Assembly (NCBI GenBank): GCA_902766985.1
Contig: CACXFP010000024.1
Span: forward strand, 1 to 8,155
DNA length: 8,155 nt
DNA from: an uncultured Bacteroidia bacterium
Lineage (GTDB): Bacteria > Bacteroidota > Bacteroidia > Bacteroidales > UBA932
Direction: 5' to 3'
Shown: piece by piece, positions 5,201-8,155 of the stretch
How the letters are laid out: every line of letters starts with the position of its first letter
Position numbering within the stretch: position 1 is the first letter of the stretch
The notes under the pieces: model-generated
Told to the model about the DNA's origin: nothing
Database searches by the model: none
Seen by the model: the letters and a program-made list of their open reading frames with translations, nothing else
Translations under genes and position numbers: made by a program

Positions 5201-8020
5201 ATGAAAAGATTCATTTTCGCTTTCGCTGTGATGGCCCTCGGCCTGACCGCCGTCGCCCAGCAGCCCCAACCCCTCCCCAACGATCCGGCGGTGAGGAAAG
5301 GACAGCTTGAGAACGGGCTCACCTATTACATCCGCCATAACGACCTTCCTGCCTCAAGGGCAGAGTTCTACCTGGCTACCAACGTGGGTGCCATCCAGGA
5401 GACTCCGGACCAGGACGGTCTGGCGCATTTCCTTGAGCACATGTGCTTCAACGGTACCAAGAACTTTCCCGGGAAGGACATACTTGACTGGCTCCAGAGC
5501 ATAGGCGCCTCCTTCGGCGGTAACGTGAATGCCTCCACGGGAGTCGAGCATACGCAGTATATGCTGAACAATATCCCGCTCGTCAGGCCCACCGTCGTGG
5601 ATACCTGCCTACTTATCATGCATGACTACTCCCATTTCGTTACCAACGATCCAAAGGAGATCAATGCGGAGAGGGGAGTCATCATCGAAGAGAGGCGTTC
5701 CCGCCGCAACGCTTCCTGGCGAATGTACGAGAAGTCCCTGCCTTATTATTATGGTGATTCTAAGTATTCCACCTGCACCCTCATCGGAAGCCAGGAGAAT
5801 CTCGAGACTTTCAAGCCTGAGTCCCTATGGAACTTCTACAAGACCTGGTACCGCCCTGACCTTCAGGCAGTCATCGTGGTCGGTGATATCGATGTGGACG
5901 AGGTGGAGCAGAAGATAAAAGACATCTTTGCCGATATTCCCGCAGCCGTGGATCCCAAGCCTAAGGAGATGTATCCTATCCCTGAAAACGAGGAGCCGAT
6001 TGTGGGCGTCATCACGGATCCCGAGGCCACAGTTCCCGGTTTCGAAGTCCTGTGGAAGAGCGAGGCCATGCCTAATGAAATGAACGCTACGGTCATGGGC
6101 GAGATGATGGATATCGTCAAGGACCTCATAAGCATTGTCATGAGCGAGAGGTTCAATGATATAACGTCCGTGGCCAATCCTCCTTTCCTTTCCGGTAGGT
6201 TCGGCGTCGGAGAGTTCACCGAGACTATGGAAGCGGCGGCGGCGAACGTTTCCTGCAAAGAGGAATCCATACTTCCTGGTTTCAAGGCCTATATGTCCGA
6301 AATAGAGAAAATGAAGAGGTTCGGGTTTACCGACGGTGAGGTTTCCAGGGCCAAGGACAACCTGCTTGCTTCTTATGAGAAGGCTGCGAACGAGGCTTCC
6401 ACCCGAAAGAATCCCGACTTCATCAGGCCTCTCATCAACAATTTCTTCGAGTGCTATCCTTATATGGAGCCTGCCGTCGAGTATGAACTCGTCAAGCAGA
6501 TATGCTCCCAGATCTCGGCGCCTGTACTCAACCAGATCGTCGCTCAGCTCATCACTGATGATAATCAGGTCATCCTTTACACCGGTCCGGAGAAGGAAGG
6601 TATCGCAACCCCGACCAAGGAGCAGATTCTTGCAATTGTGCAGGAGGTGAAATCATCTGATATCCAAGCCAATGCGGAAGAGGTGGCAAATGAGCCCCTT
6701 CTTGATCCTTCTGCCCTCAGGGGTTCGAAGGTGAAGAAGACCTCCAACGGAATTTACGGATCCACTGAATGGACCCTTGCAAACGGGGTTAAGGTCGTCG
6801 TCCTGCCAACTGAATACAAGAAGGACCAGATCCTGTTCAACATATACAAATCCGGAGGCAGGAGCCTCATCCCTGCGGCAGACCTTTCCTCATTCGAGGA
6901 CAATATATTCGGCCTCTTCCTGAACAATTCCGGTGTGTCGAAATTCAAGAACACCACACTGAAGAAGATGCTCTCCGGAAAGAATTTCAGTGTGACCCCT
7001 TATATAAGTTCATTGTTCAGCGGCATTTCCGGCAATTCTTCCGTAAAGGATCTTGAGACTGCATTCCAGGCCCTTTACCTGAGCTGGACCGATCCGAGGT
7101 TCGATCAGGAGGAATTCGACCAGGGAGTCACGCAGCTTCGGGCCATCCTTCCCAATTACATCAAGCAGCCGAATTACAAGCTGCAGGTAGAAGCTCAGAA
7201 GACCCTTTATGGCGACAATCCCCGCCTGAAGATGATAGATGAGGCAACGCTTGAAGAGGCGAATCTCCAGATCATCGAGAAGAATTACCGCAAGCTTTTC
7301 CAGGATACTGCCGGAGCCGTCATGGTTATCGTAGGAGATATCGATGCTGAAGCAGTCAAGCCCCTCGTTGAGAAATACATCGGCTCGCTTCCGAAGGGAA
7401 AGAAGGCGACTCCTTGGGTGGATCCCAGGACAGAAGTGCTTCCCGGCAGGAGGGAAAATGTCTTCACTGCGGACATGGAGACTCCCATGACCACCGTTTT
7501 GCAGGTCTATACCGATACTTCCAGACCCTATACCGTAGCTGACGAGGTTAATCTCAGCGCCGTTACTTATATACTTGACATGATCTACACTACTTCTCTC
7601 CGTGAGGAGGAGGGAGGAACCTACGGTGCGAGCGCCATTGACAATGTCCAGCGGGAGCCTGTTCCTTCTTATATGGTACAGGTTGTCTTCCAGGCGAAAC
7701 CTGCCATGGCTGACAAGCTGAGGGGTCTTGCCGTCGAGGGCTTCAGGCGTCTGGCTGAAGAAGGCCCTACTGCTGAGGAATTCAATAGGACGGTTGAGAA
7801 TTTCAAGAAGAATGTCCCTGAGAGCAGGATCCGTAACAATTACTGGCAGAGTGATATCATCAGCCACTACCGGTTTGGCGGAGACCGTGACGGGGAGTGG
7901 GAGGCTGCTGTGAACGCCCTTTCCGCTTCTTCCATCCAGGCTGCCGCAAAGGCCCTGTTCGGTTCGGGCAATTTCGTTGAGATTGTAATGAAACCGGGTA
8001 ATACATCCGAGAAGGAGTAG
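5201..8020 (+). CDS. Secreted two-domain M16 (insulinase/PqqL-like) zinc metallopeptidase
   Basis: The 939-residue protein is a full-length M16 peptidase with both halves of the clamshell in one chain. It probably degrades peptides or small unfolded proteins in the cell envelope. Residues 1-19 form a signal peptide (KR, a hydrophobic core, then AVA before QQPQ). There is no lipobox cysteine, so a periplasmic location is likely. The inverted zinc motif is HFLEH (76-80: H76, catalytic E79, H80). E157 and E164, seven apart in AERGVIIEE, fit the family's downstream acidic pair, with E164 the likely third zinc ligand. The C-terminal half begins near residue 520 (WTLANGVKVVVLP). It lacks a zinc motif but has R801 and Y808 in LREEEGGTYG, the substrate-binding Arg/Tyr pair of the family. 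An alternative ATG at 5183 would add MINCLD; 5201 is preferred because it gives a clean signal peptide and a better leader length. No Shine-Dalgarno sequence is seen. The substrate is not readable. Confidence 0.93.
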   Translation: MKRFIFAFAVMALGLTAVAQQPQPLPNDPAVRKGQLENGLTYYIRHNDLPASRAEFYLATNVGAIQETPDQDGLAHFLEHMCFNGTKNFPGKDILDWLQSIGASFGGNVNASTGVEHTQYMLNNIPLVRPTVVDTCLLIMHDYSHFVTNDPKEINAERGVIIEERRSRRNASWRMYEKSLPYYYGDSKYSTCTLIGSQENLETFKPESLWNFYKTWYRPDLQAVIVVGDIDVDEVEQKIKDIFADIPAAVDPKPKEMYPIPENEEPIVGVITDPEATVPGFEVLWKSEAMPNEMNATVMGEMMDIVKDLISIVMSERFNDITSVANPPFLSGRFGVGEFTETMEAAAANVSCKEESILPGFKAYMSEIEKMKRFGFTDGEVSRAKDNLLASYEKAANEASTRKNPDFIRPLINNFFECYPYMEPAVEYELVKQICSQISAPVLNQIVAQLITDDNQVILYTGPEKEGIATPTKEQILAIVQEVKSSDIQANAEEVANEPLLDPSALRGSKVKKTSNGIYGSTEWTLANGVKVVVLPTEYKKDQILFNIYKSGGRSLIPAADLSSFEDNIFGLFLNNSGVSKFKNTTLKKMLSGKNFSVTPYISSLFSGISGNSSVKDLETAFQALYLSWTDPRFDQEEFDQGVTQLRAILPNYIKQPNYKLQVEAQKTLYGDNPRLKMIDEATLEEANLQIIEKNYRKLFQDTAGAVMVIVGDIDAEAVKPLVEKYIGSLPKGKKATPWVDPRTEVLPGRRENVFTADMETPMTTVLQVYTDTSRPYTVADEVNLSAVTYILDMIYTTSLREEEGGTYGASAIDNVQREPVPSYMVQVVFQAKPAMADKLRGLAVEGFRRLAEEGPTAEEFNRTVENFKKNVPESRIRNNYWQSDIISHYRFGGDRDGEWEAAVNALSASSIQAAAKALFGSGNFVEIVMKPGNTSEKE

Positions 8021-8041
8021 AACTTTTACGGACTTTGACTC

Positions 8042-8099
8042 CGGTGGGTTGAAGTTCTGACATCGCTGAAAAAGGCGAGTCAGATACTTCAACCCGCCG
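8042..8099 (+). other. Long hairpin downstream of the M16 gene
   Basis: Bases 8042-8066 and 8075-8099 are near-perfect inverted copies. CGGTGGGTTGAAGT pairs with ACTTCAACCCGCCG through one U-G wobble. The stem then continues as TCTGAC/GTCAGA and TCGC/GCGA with single-base bulges, closed by an 8-base loop TGAAAAAG. No T tract follows, so it does not look like a standard intrinsic terminator. It starts 22 bases after the peptidase stop codon and could protect or process the 3' end of that mRNA, or be part of an interspersed repeat. Confidence 0.75.
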
Positions 8100-8155
8100 T
8101 CGTTGATAGCCCGTCACTGCCTAAAAAGGCGAGCCGGATACTTCGGCCCGCCGTC
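8048..8155 (+). repeat. Imperfect tandem repeat, 54-nt period, cut by the window edge
   Basis: Bases 8069-8101 recur at 8123-8155 with 29 of 33 identical; both copies begin with AAAAAGGCGAG and end with CCCGCCGTC. The 5' half of each 54-nt unit (from 8048 and 8102) is much more diverged. The left arm of the hairpin (8042-8066) is an inverted copy of the same core. The visible arrangement is therefore one inverted and two direct copies, like a mosaic of REP-type intergenic elements. The array may continue past the right edge. No open reading frame of substance is seen here. Confidence 0.7.

Noticed and set aside
5863..6285. 140-codon minus-strand open frame within the M16 gene
   Set aside because: It is serine-, isoleucine- and methionine-rich with no domain, and fully overlaps a well-supported gene.
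7010..8092. 360-codon open frame on the minus strand opposite the M16 gene
   Set aside because: It lies entirely antisense to a gene with clear catalytic motifs, shows no recognisable domain, and its start falls within the right-end repeat. It is a by-product of the peptidase gene's codon usage.
8042..8099. Intrinsic terminator for the M16 gene
   Set aside because: The hairpin is strong, but no T tract follows the stem (TCGTTGATAG comes next), so it is listed as a hairpin of unknown role.
8048..8155. Possible CRISPR array at the right edge
   Set aside because: The units are imperfect, the variable part is not spacer-like, and similarity runs through to the ends of a 54-nt unit with an inverted copy. 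There is no constant short repeat separating unique spacers, and no cas gene is in the window.

Overview
The window looks like an ordinary chromosomal segment from a member of the Bacteroidota, most likely Bacteroidales. Three things support this. The intergenic regions carry TAnnTTTG-type -7 promoter elements, which are characteristic of this phylum. Convincing Shine-Dalgarno sequences at proper spacing are mostly missing. The long topoisomerase IV B protein reads like the Bacteroidota type. I cannot name a genus from the sequence alone.

Layout. The left edge holds the last codons of a plus-strand gene (stop at 28). A perfect 17-bp inverted repeat with a T tract (41-77) follows and serves as a shared terminator between that gene and the convergent block. 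From 5102 down to 73, four genes are read on the minus strand in this order: a LysR-type regulator (5102-4266), topoisomerase IV subunit B, parE (4240-2294), a small PlsC-like acyltransferase (2289-1726), and an AMP-forming acyl-CoA/acyl-ACP ligase (1722-73). The gaps are 25, 4 and 3 bp, so the last three genes almost certainly share a transcript. A candidate promoter just upstream of parE could make that trio independent of the regulator. From 5201 to 8020 a plus-strand gene encodes a secreted two-domain M16 zinc metallopeptidase, divergent from the LysR gene. The 98 bp between them hold back-to-back promoters and a repeated TATATGCAA element that could be a LysR operator. The right edge (8021-8155) is non-coding and holds a long hairpin followed by an imperfect 54-nt-period repeat that runs off the window.

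How the genes fit together. The acyltransferase and the acyl ligase form a natural pair: the ligase activates a fatty acid and the acyltransferase places an acyl group on a glycerolipid. They lie in the same reading frame, separated only by TAG-GAG before the next ATG, in the same domain order as the fused Aas protein of enterobacteria. The LysR regulator may control the divergent peptidase gene, which is an inference from arrangement alone. I see no new defence, mobile or biosynthetic system here. The points most worth a second look are the Aas-like in-frame gene pair, the mosaic repeat at the right end, and the LysR/M16 control region.
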